Below are positions 32,445 through 40,480 of a DNA stretch of 64,000 nt, one piece after another; within the stretch, counting starts at the first letter, position 1; every line of letters begins with the position of its first letter. Under the pieces are notes generated by a model. It was not told the origin of the DNA. It worked only from the letters and a program-made list of their open reading frames with translations, and ran no database searches. This DNA comes from Ollibium composti. GTDB taxonomy: Bacteria; Pseudomonadota; Alphaproteobacteria; Rhizobiales; Rhizobiaceae. The translations under genes were made by a program, and so were the position numbers. The stretch spans positions 124,001 through 188,000 of the forward strand of contig NZ_SSNY01000009.1 of NCBI RefSeq assembly GCF_004801285.1, in the 5' to 3' direction.

Positions 32445-33850
32445 GACGCTTCCTGCCGCAGACCCTGCCCGCCTGGGTGCTGCTCATCGTCATCGCCGGC
32501 CTGCTCGCCGGACAGGTCGCAACCCTCTACATCGTGGCGCAGGACCGCGCCGCCTCCAGCGACGTGGTCAACTACTACCGGCTGAACGAGCGCGCCTTCT
32601 CCATCGTACAACTCATGCGGCAGCTGCCGCCGGAAGAGCGCCGGCAGATGGCTTTCGGCATGTCCAACCCCGACTATGCGCTGGCCGTCGCCGACCAGCC
32701 GGCAGTGGCCTCGCCGATCGCCCAGGACGACCAGCTGGCCGAACTGGAGGACATATTGGTGGGACGGCTGTCGAAGTTCGGCGTCACCCAGGCGAGGGTT
32801 CGGCGCGATCCCGCCACGTTGGACGACAAGGTGCCACATCACCGCCCCGAAGACTCCGAGATCGGCGAAGTCGAGGGCGAATTGCTGGCGCTCGCCGCCG
32901 GCTTCGCCCGCAGCGACAAGCTGACCGCCTCCATCCAGTTCGCGGACGGGCAGTGGCTGAACTTTACCGAGCCGATCATTCCGCCCGGACCGGTGCTGTC
33001 GCTCGCGAGCCTGCCGCTCTATGCGGTGGTGGCGGCACTCGTCGCCGCGATGGCCGTATGGGCGATCAGGAGACTGACAGCGCCTTACCGTATCATGGAA
33101 AGCGCCGTCCGCCGCATCGGCGACGACCTGAAAAGTCAACCCCTCGACGAGACCGGCAGCCGCGAAATCCGTAGCGCCGCGCACGCCATCAACACCATGC
33201 AGGCGAGGCTGCGCGCCTATGTCGAAGACCGCGAGCAGCTTGCCGCGGCACTCGCCCACGACCTGCGAACGCCGCTGACGCGCATGCGGCTCAGGCTGTC
33301 GCTGCTGCGCAGTTCCGGCGTGCGGACGGCCCTTGCCGCCGATCTTGCCGACGTCGAAGCCATCGCCAGCTCGGTCATCGATTTCGCCACATTCGAGGTG
33401 GCCGAGGAAGCCAGCGAACGCGTCGACCTCCTGTCGCTGGTGGAATCGGTGGCGGACGGCTACCGGCAGGCGACGCTGGAAGACGGCGCCGTGCAAGCGC
33501 GCGAACTGGTCTGCGAAGCGCGTCCCATCGCGCTGAAACGCTGCATCGCCAATCTGGTGCAGAACGCCATCGCCTACGGCAAGCAGGCCGAGATCGGCCT
33601 TGCCCGGTCGGGGGATTTCGCCGTCGTTTCGGTCCGCGACGCCGGCCCCGGCATTCCGCAGGCACGGCTGGACGCCGTGTTTTCGCCCTTCGTGCGGCTG
33701 GAGGCCTCGCGCAACCGCGAAACCGGCGGGCTCGGCCTCGGCCTCACCATCGCCCGCAACATCGCCCGCGCCGCCGGCGGCGAGATCGTGCTCGCCAATC
33801 ATCCCGAAGGCGGCTTGCTGGCGGAACTGCGGCTGCCGCTGGCGGCATGA
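32441..33850 (+). CDS. Sensor histidine kinase, EnvZ-like
   Basis: A 469-residue inner-membrane kinase. A first helix (about 10-33) and second helix (about 185-208) frame a periplasmic sensor domain of roughly 150 residues. HAMP, then H-box LAAALAHDLRTPLTRMRLRL with His273, then a HATPase domain: N-box NLVQNAIAYG, G1 DAGPGIP, G2 GGLGLGLTIARNIA. Partner of the overlapping response regulator. The sensor domain matches nothing I can name, so the stimulus is unknown. Confidence 0.92.
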   Translation: MRRFLPQTLPAWVLLIVIAGLLAGQVATLYIVAQDRAASSDVVNYYRLNERAFSIVQLMRQLPPEERRQMAFGMSNPDYALAVADQPAVASPIAQDDQLAELEDILVGRLSKFGVTQARVRRDPATLDDKVPHHRPEDSEIGEVEGELLALAAGFARSDKLTASIQFADGQWLNFTEPIIPPGPVLSLASLPLYAVVAALVAAMAVWAIRRLTAPYRIMESAVRRIGDDLKSQPLDETGSREIRSAAHAINTMQARLRAYVEDREQLAAALAHDLRTPLTRMRLRLSLLRSSGVRTALAADLADVEAIASSVIDFATFEVAEEASERVDLLSLVESVADGYRQATLEDGAVQARELVCEARPIALKRCIANLVQNAIAYGKQAEIGLARSGDFAVVSVRDAGPGIPQARLDAVFSPFVRLEASRNRETGGLGLGLTIARNIARAAGGEIVLANHPEGGLLAELRLPLAA

Positions 33851-33857
33851 CGAGGCT

Positions 33858-33884
33858 TCCTTCTCCCCGCTTACGGGGGAGAAG
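33858..33884. repeat. REP-like palindrome (CCTTCTCCCCG family), copy 2
   Basis: TTCTCCCCG-CTTA-CGGGGGAGAA stem with one extra G, directly after the histidine kinase stop and between convergent genes. It may act as a bidirectional terminator. Confidence 0.65.
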
Positions 33885-33893
33885 AAGATAGCC

Positions 33894-34514
33894 TCACGCG
33901 CCCGTCCAATCGGCAACGGCCGATGCCGCCTGCCCGAGATTGTCGTCCAGCGTCACACCGTCCGCCTTCCGCGGCTTCAGGTCATGGTCACCCTCGAACC
34001 AGTGCAACGCGATGGCCGCCGAGAGATCATAACCGGCCACTTCCTCGCGCGTGCCGAACGGATCGCGCGTGCCCTGGCAGATCAGCGCCGGACAGCGCAG
34101 TGTCTCGAGATGCGCGGTGCGAAGCTTTTCAGGTGAGCCCGGCGGGTGGAAGGGATAGCCGAGGCAGACCAGCCCGGCGATCTTGCCCGCCCGGTGGAGG
34201 TCGTCTGCGACCATCGAGGCGACGCGCCCTCCCAGCGACTTGCCGCCGATCAGCAGCCTGCCTTGCGGCGCCAGGGCGTCGACGACCGCGCGATATTCGT
34301 CCAGAAGCTTCTCGGCGCGCGGCGGCGGCTTGCGCTGGCCGGTCCGCCGCGCCGCCATGTAGGCGAACTCGAAGCGGGCGACCCGGATGCCCTGCCCGGC
34401 CAGCTTCGCAGCCATGGTGTTCATCCAGTCCGAATCCATCGGCGCGCCGGCGCCATGGGCAAGCAGCAGCGTGGTCGAGGCGTCGCGCGGATCGCTGAAA
34501 AGGAAATCATGCAT
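33894..34514 (-). CDS. Alpha/beta hydrolase, KANL3/Tex30-like
   Basis: A 206-residue alpha/beta hydrolase. The oxyanion region is LLLAHGAGAPMDSDWM, the nucleophile elbow is GGKSLGGRVASM (Ser near residue 93), and the acid/base segments are CQGTRDPFGTREEV and WFEGDHDLKP. This pattern fits the small COG3571/Tex30-like family; substrate unknown. ATG 34514 (MHDFLFSD) is chosen as the natural N-terminus; the upstream frame reads a REP element. Flanked on both sides by REP-like palindromes. Confidence 0.85.
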   Translation of the reverse strand: MHDFLFSDPRDASTTLLLAHGAGAPMDSDWMNTMAAKLAGQGIRVARFEFAYMAARRTGQRKPPPRAEKLLDEYRAVVDALAPQGRLLIGGKSLGGRVASMVADDLHRAGKIAGLVCLGYPFHPPGSPEKLRTAHLETLRCPALICQGTRDPFGTREEVAGYDLSAAIALHWFEGDHDLKPRKADGVTLDDNLGQAASAVADWTGA

Positions 34515-34528
34515 CACGGCTCCCCTTT

Positions 34529-34620
34529 CCTTCTCCCCGTTCACGGGGAGAAGGTGTCACGAAGTGACGGATGAGGGGCAGCGCCAACATCGCAGAACTT
34601 GGCGCCGCCCCTCACCTGCC
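34529..34620. repeat. Composite REP-like element (CCTTCTCCCCG family), copy 3
   Basis: Perfect 12-bp stem CCTTCTCCCCGT/ACGGGGAGAAGG with a 2-nt loop (34529-34554), then GTCAC-GAA-GTGAC (34556-34568). A longer pairing GAGGGGC...GCCCCTC then encloses GCGCCAA/TTGGCGC. It fills the gap between the hydrolase gene start and choV. Confidence 0.75.
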
Positions 34621-34659
34621 TGCCGGCATCCTCTCCCCGTAAACGGGCGAGGACAGCTG

Positions 34660-35841
34660 TCACCGTCGCAGCACCGCCGACAGCACGTCCCTCACCCCGA
34701 TGGCGCCGACGAAGCGCGACTGGTCATCGAACAGCGCCACCGGCGCGGTCTGCGAGCGATGGATCGCCAGCATCACCGTCTTGAGCGAGGTGCCGGGCGT
34801 CGCCCAGAACACCTGGCCGTCGTCCGACGGCCGCTGCTCTATGTCCTCGCAGGACACCCAGTCGACCGGCTTGCCCTCGCGCTCGGCCGCAGCCACGAGA
34901 CCATGCTCGTCCAGCCGGAAACGGGTCGTCTGGCGCCGGTCGAGCCAGATCCAGCCGTCCCCGTCCTTCTCCAGCTCATGCTGGGCGCGCATCACGTTCC
35001 AGGCGGTCAGCACCGACAGCGGGTTCACGTTGGCGATGAATTCGCGCACGTAGTCGTTGGCGGGCCGAAGCACGATATCCTCGGGCGCACCGGTCTGGAC
35101 GATACGCCCGCCCTCCATGATGGTGATGTGGGAGCCGATCTTCAGTGCTTCCTCCAGATCGTGGCTGACGAAGACAATGGTCTTCTTCAACTCCGATTGC
35201 AGTTGCAGCAACTCGTCCTGCAGCTTGGTGCGGATCAGCGGGTCGAGCGCCGAGAACGGCTCGTCCATGAGCAGGATCGGCGCTTCCGTGGCGAAGGCGC
35301 GCGCCAGCCCGACGCGCTGCTGCATGCCGCCGGAAAGCTCGTGCGCGTATTTCTTCGCCCACTGGTCGAGATTGACCAGCTTCAGCTGGCGCGCCACGCG
35401 TTCCTTGCGCTCGGCGTCCGGCACGCCGGCCAGTTCCAGCCCGAAGCCGACATTCTCCTCCACCGTGCGCCATGGCAAAAGGCCGAACTGCTGGAACACC
35501 ATCGCCACCTGCTTCTGGCGCAGCCGCCGCAAGGTGGCGTCGTCGCAGGAGACGACGTCGACGCTTCTGTCGCCGTCCTTCACCAGCACCTGTCCGCGGC
35601 TGACGATGTTCAGCCGGTTGACCGCGCGCAGCAGCGTCGACTTGCCCGAGCCGGACAGGCCCATCAGCACCGAAATCTCGCCCTCGTGGACGGTGAGGTT
35701 GGCCCCCGCGCAACCCAGCACGTTGCCGGTCTTTTCGAGGATTTCGGCGCGCGTGGCGCCCGCATCCACCATCGCCAGCGCCTCGCGCGGGTCGGAGCCG
35801 AAGATGATATCGACGTTCTTGAAATCGACCGCGACGTTCAT
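34660..35841 (-). CDS. choV: Choline ABC importer, ATP-binding subunit
   Basis: A 393-residue ProV/OpuAA-type ATPase. Walker A GLSGSGKSTLLRAVNRL, signature LSGGMQQRVGLARAFA and Walker B ILLMDEPFSALDPL are present. The C-terminal region (from about 310) resembles CBS-type regulatory modules ending in GAIGVRDVLSAVLRR. Length and long N-terminal segment before Walker A match ChoV of rhizobia. It overlaps choW by 4 bp; third gene of choXWV, which imports choline for glycine betaine synthesis or catabolism. Confidence 0.9.
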   Translation of the reverse strand: MNVAVDFKNVDIIFGSDPREALAMVDAGATRAEILEKTGNVLGCAGANLTVHEGEISVLMGLSGSGKSTLLRAVNRLNIVSRGQVLVKDGDRSVDVVSCDDATLRRLRQKQVAMVFQQFGLLPWRTVEENVGFGLELAGVPDAERKERVARQLKLVNLDQWAKKYAHELSGGMQQRVGLARAFATEAPILLMDEPFSALDPLIRTKLQDELLQLQSELKKTIVFVSHDLEEALKIGSHITIMEGGRIVQTGAPEDIVLRPANDYVREFIANVNPLSVLTAWNVMRAQHELEKDGDGWIWLDRRQTTRFRLDEHGLVAAAEREGKPVDWVSCEDIEQRPSDDGQVFWATPGTSLKTVMLAIHRSQTAPVALFDDQSRFVGAIGVRDVLSAVLRR

Positions 35842-36692
35842 TTCTTGCCCCCCACGCCGATGCGCGTCATACGGTCGAGCACGATCGCGAGCACCACGAT
35901 GGCAAGCCCGGATTCAAGCCCGAGGTCGATGCGGCGCGAACCCAGCGCCCGGTTGATTTCGGTGCCGAGGCCGCCGGCGCCGATCAGGGCTGCGAACACC
36001 ACCATCGACAGCGACAGCATGATGCATTGGGTGAGGCCGGTCATGATGGTGGGCAGAGCCGAGGGCAGCTCGACCTTCCACAGGAGTTGCCGCCTCGTCG
36101 CGCCGAACGCCTCGCCGGCCTCGATGATCGATTTCGGCACCGAGGTGATGCCGAGATGGGTAAGCCTGACCGCCGTCGGGATGACGAAGATGATGGTGAC
36201 GACGAGGCCCGGCGCGTTGCCGAGGCCGAACAAGGTGAGCACCGGGATCAGATAGACGAAGGTCGGCAGCGTCTGCATCATGTCGAGGATCGGCTGCATG
36301 ACGCGATAGACCTTGGGCTTGTGGCCGGCCCAGATGCCGAGCGGCACGCCGATCAGCATCGAGAAGAACGTCGCCGCCACCACCAGCACCAGCGTCTCGA
36401 CCGTCTGCTTCCAGAGGTTCTGGTTGAGGATGAAGATCAGGCCGATGAAGACGCCGATCGCCAGCGGCTTGGAGCGTTGCAGGAACCAGGCAAGCAAGGC
36501 GATGACCAGGGCCAGCAGCACCGGCGGCACCGTCAGCAGCAGATCCACCGCGCCGCCGAGCACGAAATTCAGGCCGCGGGAGAAGCCGCGGAAGACGGTG
36601 TCGAAATTGTCGGTGAGGAAGGTGAAGAAGTCTTTTCCCCACCGCCCGATGGGAATTTTCCATTCCGTCAGGAATTTCGAAACCGGATCCAT
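35838..36692 (-). CDS. choW: Choline ABC importer, permease subunit
   Basis: A 284-residue ProW/OpuAB-type permease with about six helices and the EAA-loop segment EAGEAFGATRRQLLWKVELPSALPTIMTG. The N-terminal cytoplasmic segment contains IPIGRWGKDFFTFLTDNFDT, typical of ChoW/ProW. ATG 36692 is supported by AGGGGAG upstream. It overlaps choV. A 288-bp gap with a terminator-like hairpin and two palindromic repeats separates it from choX, suggesting lower expression of the membrane subunits relative to the binding protein. Confidence 0.9.
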   Translation of the reverse strand: MDPVSKFLTEWKIPIGRWGKDFFTFLTDNFDTVFRGFSRGLNFVLGGAVDLLLTVPPVLLALVIALLAWFLQRSKPLAIGVFIGLIFILNQNLWKQTVETLVLVVAATFFSMLIGVPLGIWAGHKPKVYRVMQPILDMMQTLPTFVYLIPVLTLFGLGNAPGLVVTIIFVIPTAVRLTHLGITSVPKSIIEAGEAFGATRRQLLWKVELPSALPTIMTGLTQCIMLSLSMVVFAALIGAGGLGTEINRALGSRRIDLGLESGLAIVVLAIVLDRMTRIGVGGKK

Positions 36693-36740
36693 CACGCTCC
36701 CCTCATACGTCCTCCCACCCATGGCACCGGGCGGCGGTCA

Positions 36741-36788
36741 ACGCATGCTTTCCCAAAACGGGAACCGAGCCGGGACAAGGCCATGCGT
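36741..36788. repeat. Rhizobial palindromic repeat (GCATG...CATGC family), copy 2
   Basis: Outer arms ACGCATG / CATGCGT with a CCCAAAACGGGAACC core, same family as 966-1014. Immediately followed by copy 3. Confidence 0.6.
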
Positions 36789-36802
36789 TGAATCAAAACC
36801 TA

Positions 36803-36848
36803 AAGCATGTCTCCCGAACGTGGGAACCGGTTTTCGGAAAGACATGCG
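36803..36848. repeat. Rhizobial palindromic repeat (GCATG...CATGC family), copy 3
   Basis: Outer arms GCATGTCT / AGACATGC, inner CCCGAA / TTCGG and core GTGGGAACCGGTTTTC. It lies within the choX-choW gap, in tandem with copy 2. Confidence 0.65.
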
Positions 36849-36919
36849 AAAAATCAGGAATCCAAAGCGCACGAGGCGAATCCGGAAGATCGCGATGCGC
36901 TTTGGCTCCGCGCGAAACG

Positions 36920-36955
36920 AAAAGGGGCGGCCCGACCGCGAGCCGCCCCCTTTTT
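36920..36955 (-). terminator. Terminator-like hairpin between choX and choW
   Basis: Stem AAAAGGGGCGGC with complementary GCCGCCCCCTTTTT around a 10-nt loop, 26 bp past the choX stop; the minus-strand transcript ends in U4. Its intra-operon position suggests partial termination or 3'-end protection of the choX mRNA. Confidence 0.75.
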
Positions 36956-36980
36956 CGGATCACGCAACAGGCATGCCGGT

Positions 36981-37916
36981 TCAGCCGCCGAGCGCGGTCT
37001 TGACCGCCGCGGCCGCGTCGCTGCCATCGAAAGCGGTGACCCCGTCGAGCCACGGGCCGACCACGTCCGGATGCTTCTTGAGATAGTCGGTCGCGACCGT
37101 ATTGGCGTCGCCGCCCTTCAGGATGGCGTCCATCATCTCGCCTTCCATGTCGAGATTGAACTTGAGGTTCTTGACGAACTTGCCGACGTTCGGGCACTCG
37201 TCGAGATAGCCCTTGCGCACGTTGGTGCTGACGGTCGCCGCGCCGAAGCCGGAATCGCCCATGCCGTCGAGATAGGTGATCTTCATGGCGCCCATCACCG
37301 GATGCGGGGTCCAGCCGAGGAAGGCGATCCACTCGTTGTTCTTCATCGACTGCTCGGCCTGCGTGAGCATGCCGGCCTCGGAGGATTCGACCAGTTCGAA
37401 GCCGGCGAGGTTGTCGGCCGGATTCTTGATCATGTCGAGGATGATGCGGTTGCCGTCGTTGCCGGCCTCGATGCCGTAGATCTTGTGGTCGAACTTGTCG
37501 GCGAACTTGCCGATGTCGGTCAGCGTCTTGACGCCGGCGTCCGCCACATAGGTCGGCACGACGATGCCGTAGCCGGCGCCTGTCAGGTTCTCGCTGATCG
37601 TCTCGACCGAACCGTCGGCGGTGTAGTCCTTGATGTCGTTGGTCATCGACGGCATCCAGTTGCCGAGGAAGACGTCGAGGTCCTTGTTCTTCAGCGACGC
37701 ATAGGTGACCGGCACCGAGAGCTGGATGACCTGCGGCTCGTAGCCGAGCGCGGTGAGCAGCACCGAGGCGACACCGGTGGTGGCCTGGATGTCGGTCCAG
37801 CCGACGTCGGAAAGACGCACCGTCTTGCAGCTGTCGGCGTCACCGGCGAAGGCGGCGCCCGTGGACAAAAAAGTCGCCAGGCCGAGGCCGGCGACGATTG
37901 CTTTCATACGCGACAT
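36981..37916 (-). CDS. choX: Choline ABC importer, substrate-binding protein
   Basis: A 311-residue periplasmic binding protein of the OpuAC/ProX class. A signal peptide of about 24 residues ends at GAAFA. The mature domain includes KTVRLSDVGWTDIQATTGVA, DVFLGNWMPSM and WIAFLGWTPHPVM, aromatic-rich ligand segments characteristic of ChoX. ATG 37916 is preferred to 37907 because GGGAGG lies at correct spacing. First gene of choXWV; an inverted repeat upstream (37994-38014) is a candidate operator. Confidence 0.9.
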   Translation of the reverse strand: MSRMKAIVAGLGLATFLSTGAAFAGDADSCKTVRLSDVGWTDIQATTGVASVLLTALGYEPQVIQLSVPVTYASLKNKDLDVFLGNWMPSMTNDIKDYTADGSVETISENLTGAGYGIVVPTYVADAGVKTLTDIGKFADKFDHKIYGIEAGNDGNRIILDMIKNPADNLAGFELVESSEAGMLTQAEQSMKNNEWIAFLGWTPHPVMGAMKITYLDGMGDSGFGAATVSTNVRKGYLDECPNVGKFVKNLKFNLDMEGEMMDAILKGGDANTVATDYLKKHPDVVGPWLDGVTAFDGSDAAAAVKTALGG

Positions 37917-37993
37917 GTATTCCTCCCATTGCGGCCCGGCAGCGGACCTTCGCGGTACGCACAGCCGAAGCGTCTCCCTCGGCTTTTGCCAAG

Positions 37994-38014
37994 CCAAACA
38001 TCATTTTCGTTTGG
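37994..38014. promoter_or_regulatory. Inverted repeat upstream of choX, candidate operator
   Basis: CCAAAC-N9-GTTTGG, 78 bp before the choX start. Symmetric half-sites in an AT-richer island fit a dimeric regulator of choline uptake. The regulator is not in this window. Confidence 0.4.
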
Positions 38015-38072
38015 GTTCAAGCACCAACACATGACCGGCGGCGGCGCGCTCTGGTCGATCAGCGACACTGTG

Positions 38073-38112
38073 TTTCGTTTTTCGGGTTTCGTTTTCGGGT
38101 TTCGTTTTTGGT
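38073..38112. repeat. Short tandem repeat TTTCGTTTT(T)CGGG upstream of tdk
   Basis: About three head-to-tail copies of a 13-15 bp T-rich unit (TTTCGTTTTTCGGG, TTTCGTTTTCGGG, TTTCGTTTTTGG) in the choX-tdk divergent gap. Strikingly T-rich compared with the surrounding sequence. Confidence 0.7.
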
Positions 38113-38167
38113 GGATGGCGCCTGCCCGCCCCTCCCGGCCCACAGGCGGTTCGGCTTAAAAGAGCGA

Positions 38168-38779
38168 ATGGCCAAGCTCTACTTCCACTATGCGACGATG
38201 AACGCCGGCAAGACGACCATGCTTTTGCAGGCGTCCTACAACTATCGCGAAAGCGGCATGACGACGATGCTGTTCGTCGCCGGCCACTACCGGCATGGCG
38301 ACACCGGCCTGATCTCCTCGCGCATCGGGCTGGAATCGGAAGCCGAGATGTTCCGCGACGGCGACGATCTCTATGCCCGCATCGCCGACCATCACGAGCA
38401 CACCACCGTGCACTGCGTCTTCGTCGACGAGGCGCAGTTTCTGGAAGAGGAGCAGGTCTGGCAGCTTGCCCGCGTCGCCGACCGGCTGGGCATCCCGGTC
38501 ATGTGCTACGGCCTGCGCACCGACTTCCAGGGCAATCTCTTCACCGGCTCGCGCGCGCTGCTGGCGATTGCCGACGACCTGCGCGAGGTGCGCACCATCT
38601 GCCGCTGCGGCCGCAAGGCGACGATGGTGGTGCGCCTCGGCGCCGACGGCAAGGTGGCCAGGCAGGGCGAGCAGGTGGCGATCGGCAAGGATATCTACGT
38701 CTCGCTCTGCCGCCGCCACTGGGAGGAGGAAATGGGCCGCTTCGAGGCCGACGATTTCATCGGCTTCGTCTCGCCCTGA
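38168..38779 (+). CDS. tdk: Thymidine kinase
   Basis: A 203-residue type II thymidine kinase salvaging thymidine to dTMP. P-loop ATMNAGKTTMLL near residue 9, Walker B FVDEAQFL near residue 88, lasso/zinc region RTICRCGRKATM and a final CRRHW. Length is normal. ATG at 38168 is the first in-frame start that gives the canonical N-terminus (MAKLYFHYATMNAGKT); only a weak purine-rich Shine-Dalgarno is present. Confidence 0.95.
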   Translation: MAKLYFHYATMNAGKTTMLLQASYNYRESGMTTMLFVAGHYRHGDTGLISSRIGLESEAEMFRDGDDLYARIADHHEHTTVHCVFVDEAQFLEEEQVWQLARVADRLGIPVMCYGLRTDFQGNLFTGSRALLAIADDLREVRTICRCGRKATMVVRLGADGKVARQGEQVAIGKDIYVSLCRRHWEEEMGRFEADDFIGFVSP

Positions 38780-38938
38780 CGCGCCCGAAACCCGTGATCC
38801 GTTCGCGGACATTCGGGGGTGCATTGTGCGCACAACCTGTTAGAAGGGGTGCCGTCACCCTATATGTCGGGTCAGGCGCGGTCGCGGTTTCGCGGCCGGT
38901 CGCCGCTATTTTCAACACAAACGACAGAAGGAAGTCCA

Positions 38939-39220
38939 TTGCAGGTACTTGTACGCGACAACAACATCGAACAGGCCATGAGGGTCCTGAAAAAGAAATT
39001 GCAGCGTGAAGGCGTCTTCCGCGAGATGAAGGCGCGCCGCGCCTACGAGAAGCCTTCCGAGCGCCGCGCCCGCGAAAAGGGCGAAGCCGTGCGGCGCAAC
39101 CGCAAGGCGGCACGCAAGCTCGCCATCCGCGAAGGGCTGATCGCCGCGCCGCCGAAGAAGGCCCCGCCGCCGCGCCGGCCGGCCGCTTCCGCCGCCGCGC
39201 CTTCCACGCCGCGGACCTGA
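38939..39220 (+). CDS. rpsU: 30S ribosomal protein S21
   Basis: A 93-residue S21: the conserved start [20 protein letters not shown], then [19 protein letters not shown] and a basic helix. The last 25 residues ([18 protein letters not shown]) are a Pro/Ala-rich extension longer than in E. coli. The start must be TTG at 38939, preceded by GAAGGAAG, because no ATG or GTG precedes the conserved QVLVRDN segment at suitable spacing. S21 sits near the anti-Shine-Dalgarno of 16S rRNA, so a weak TTG start may tune its own synthesis. Confidence 0.93.
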   Translation: MQVLVRDNNIEQAMRVLKKKLQREGVFREMKARRAYEKPSERRAREKGEAVRRNRKAARKLAIREGLIAAPPKKAPPPRRPAASAAAPSTPRT

Positions 39221-39369
39221 TTCGCCTGATCGGGCAGACCCGGTTGCTTCCGCAAGGCCGGAAGACCGGGGCTGCCGGCACACTCTTCTGCCTTCCCTTC
39301 CCCAAAAGCGACACATATATTCGCCGCTGCGCGCCGCGCGCGGGGTGATGGGTCCAACGGAGAGATACC

Positions 39370-40461
39370 ATGGCGACGTTGCAGAATTTCGATGCCGAGA
39401 TCGCGAAGACCAAAAAGGTCGTCGAGGACATGCGCTCCAGGATCGACCAGTCGGGCACCGTGCTCGACACGCTGGCCAAGGCCGACAAGAAGATCGGCGA
39501 TGCCAATTTCGACATCGAGAACGCCCGCATCGAGGACGTGCTGAAACAACAGAAGGTGATGGAAGGCAACATCGCCGACCTGATCATCGGACTGGAAGAC
39601 GCCACCAACGTCTTCGGCGCCGAGTTCGAATCGATGAAGAACTACACGGGCTGGGAAAAGTTCATCGGCATCTTCTCCAAGCAGCGCCAGCAGCGCATGC
39701 GTTCCGATCGCGTGCGCAACATGTCGCTGGCCGGCAACCTGCAGGAGTTGCTCTCCAAGTCCGACACCATCGTCGGCATCCTGAAGGCGCAGAAGGGTAT
39801 CCTCGACCAGCGCTACAAGACCTCCGAGACCAGCCTTGGCCAGGTGATCGAGCGCCGCAAGGCGACCATCGAGAACCTGACGGCGACACAGAAGCGCATC
39901 GAGGAACTGAACCCGCTGCTGCTCGACATCGAAAACAAGATCGCCTCCTCCACCAGCCAGACCGAGCGCACCAAGCTGGAGGGCGAGCGCTCCAAGATGG
40001 CGACGGAGTACAACGAGAAGCAGGCCAAGGAGCAGGAGCTGCTGGCCGAGAGCCAGACGCTGGAACGCTACACCTCCATGTTCCAGACCTTCGTCGATTC
40101 GCTCAACAACCAGATCGCCGCGCAGTCGACGCTCATCAACAAGCTGACCATCGATACCGAACAGCGCATCGTGCTTTACAAGGCGCTGGAGGACTCGTTG
40201 AAGACCGCCGCCCAGCAGGACGTGGCGCACAAGATCAACACGCTGGGCTCCAAGGTCGACACCACGGCCGAAGAGACGATGGCCGGCATCGGCGCCGCCT
40301 CGCAGAAGCACATCGGCGACCTGCTCGAACTGCACGAGAAGAACATGGTGGCGTCGGCCGACATCCAGCGCCGCAAGAAGCTGGCCGACGACGCCTTCGC
40401 GCGCCGCTTCGAGGAGGTGCTGAGGAAGCACAACGCCGCGGACTACGTGCAGCAGTCGTAG
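39370..40461 (+). CDS. Long coiled-coil protein (first gene of AAA+ locus)
   Basis: A 363-residue soluble protein with no signal peptide or membrane helix. It is predominantly alpha-helical with heptad-like charge patterning over much of its length, clearest at about residues 150-235 (ERRKATIENLTATQKRIEEL). A short basic, aromatic segment (NYTGWEKFIGIFSKQRQQRM) lies near 90-110. The overall layout resembles TelA-like toxic-anion-resistance proteins but the identity is weak. It heads a co-directional series with an unknown protein, an AAA+ ATPase and two membrane/unknown proteins. Possible scaffold or ATPase substrate. Confidence 0.8.
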   Translation: MATLQNFDAEIAKTKKVVEDMRSRIDQSGTVLDTLAKADKKIGDANFDIENARIEDVLKQQKVMEGNIADLIIGLEDATNVFGAEFESMKNYTGWEKFIGIFSKQRQQRMRSDRVRNMSLAGNLQELLSKSDTIVGILKAQKGILDQRYKTSETSLGQVIERRKATIENLTATQKRIEELNPLLLDIENKIASSTSQTERTKLEGERSKMATEYNEKQAKEQELLAESQTLERYTSMFQTFVDSLNNQIAAQSTLINKLTIDTEQRIVLYKALEDSLKTAAQQDVAHKINTLGSKVDTTAEETMAGIGAASQKHIGDLLELHEKNMVASADIQRRKKLADDAFARRFEEVLRKHNAADYVQQS

Positions 40462-40480
40462 CCGGCGCGCACCCTTCCTC

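Noticed and set aside
38824..38835. TTGTGCGCACAA palindrome before rpsU as an operator
   Set aside because: Perfectly symmetric but short and GC-rich at the centre; nothing else supports a regulator, and promoter spacing to TTAGAA is too short.
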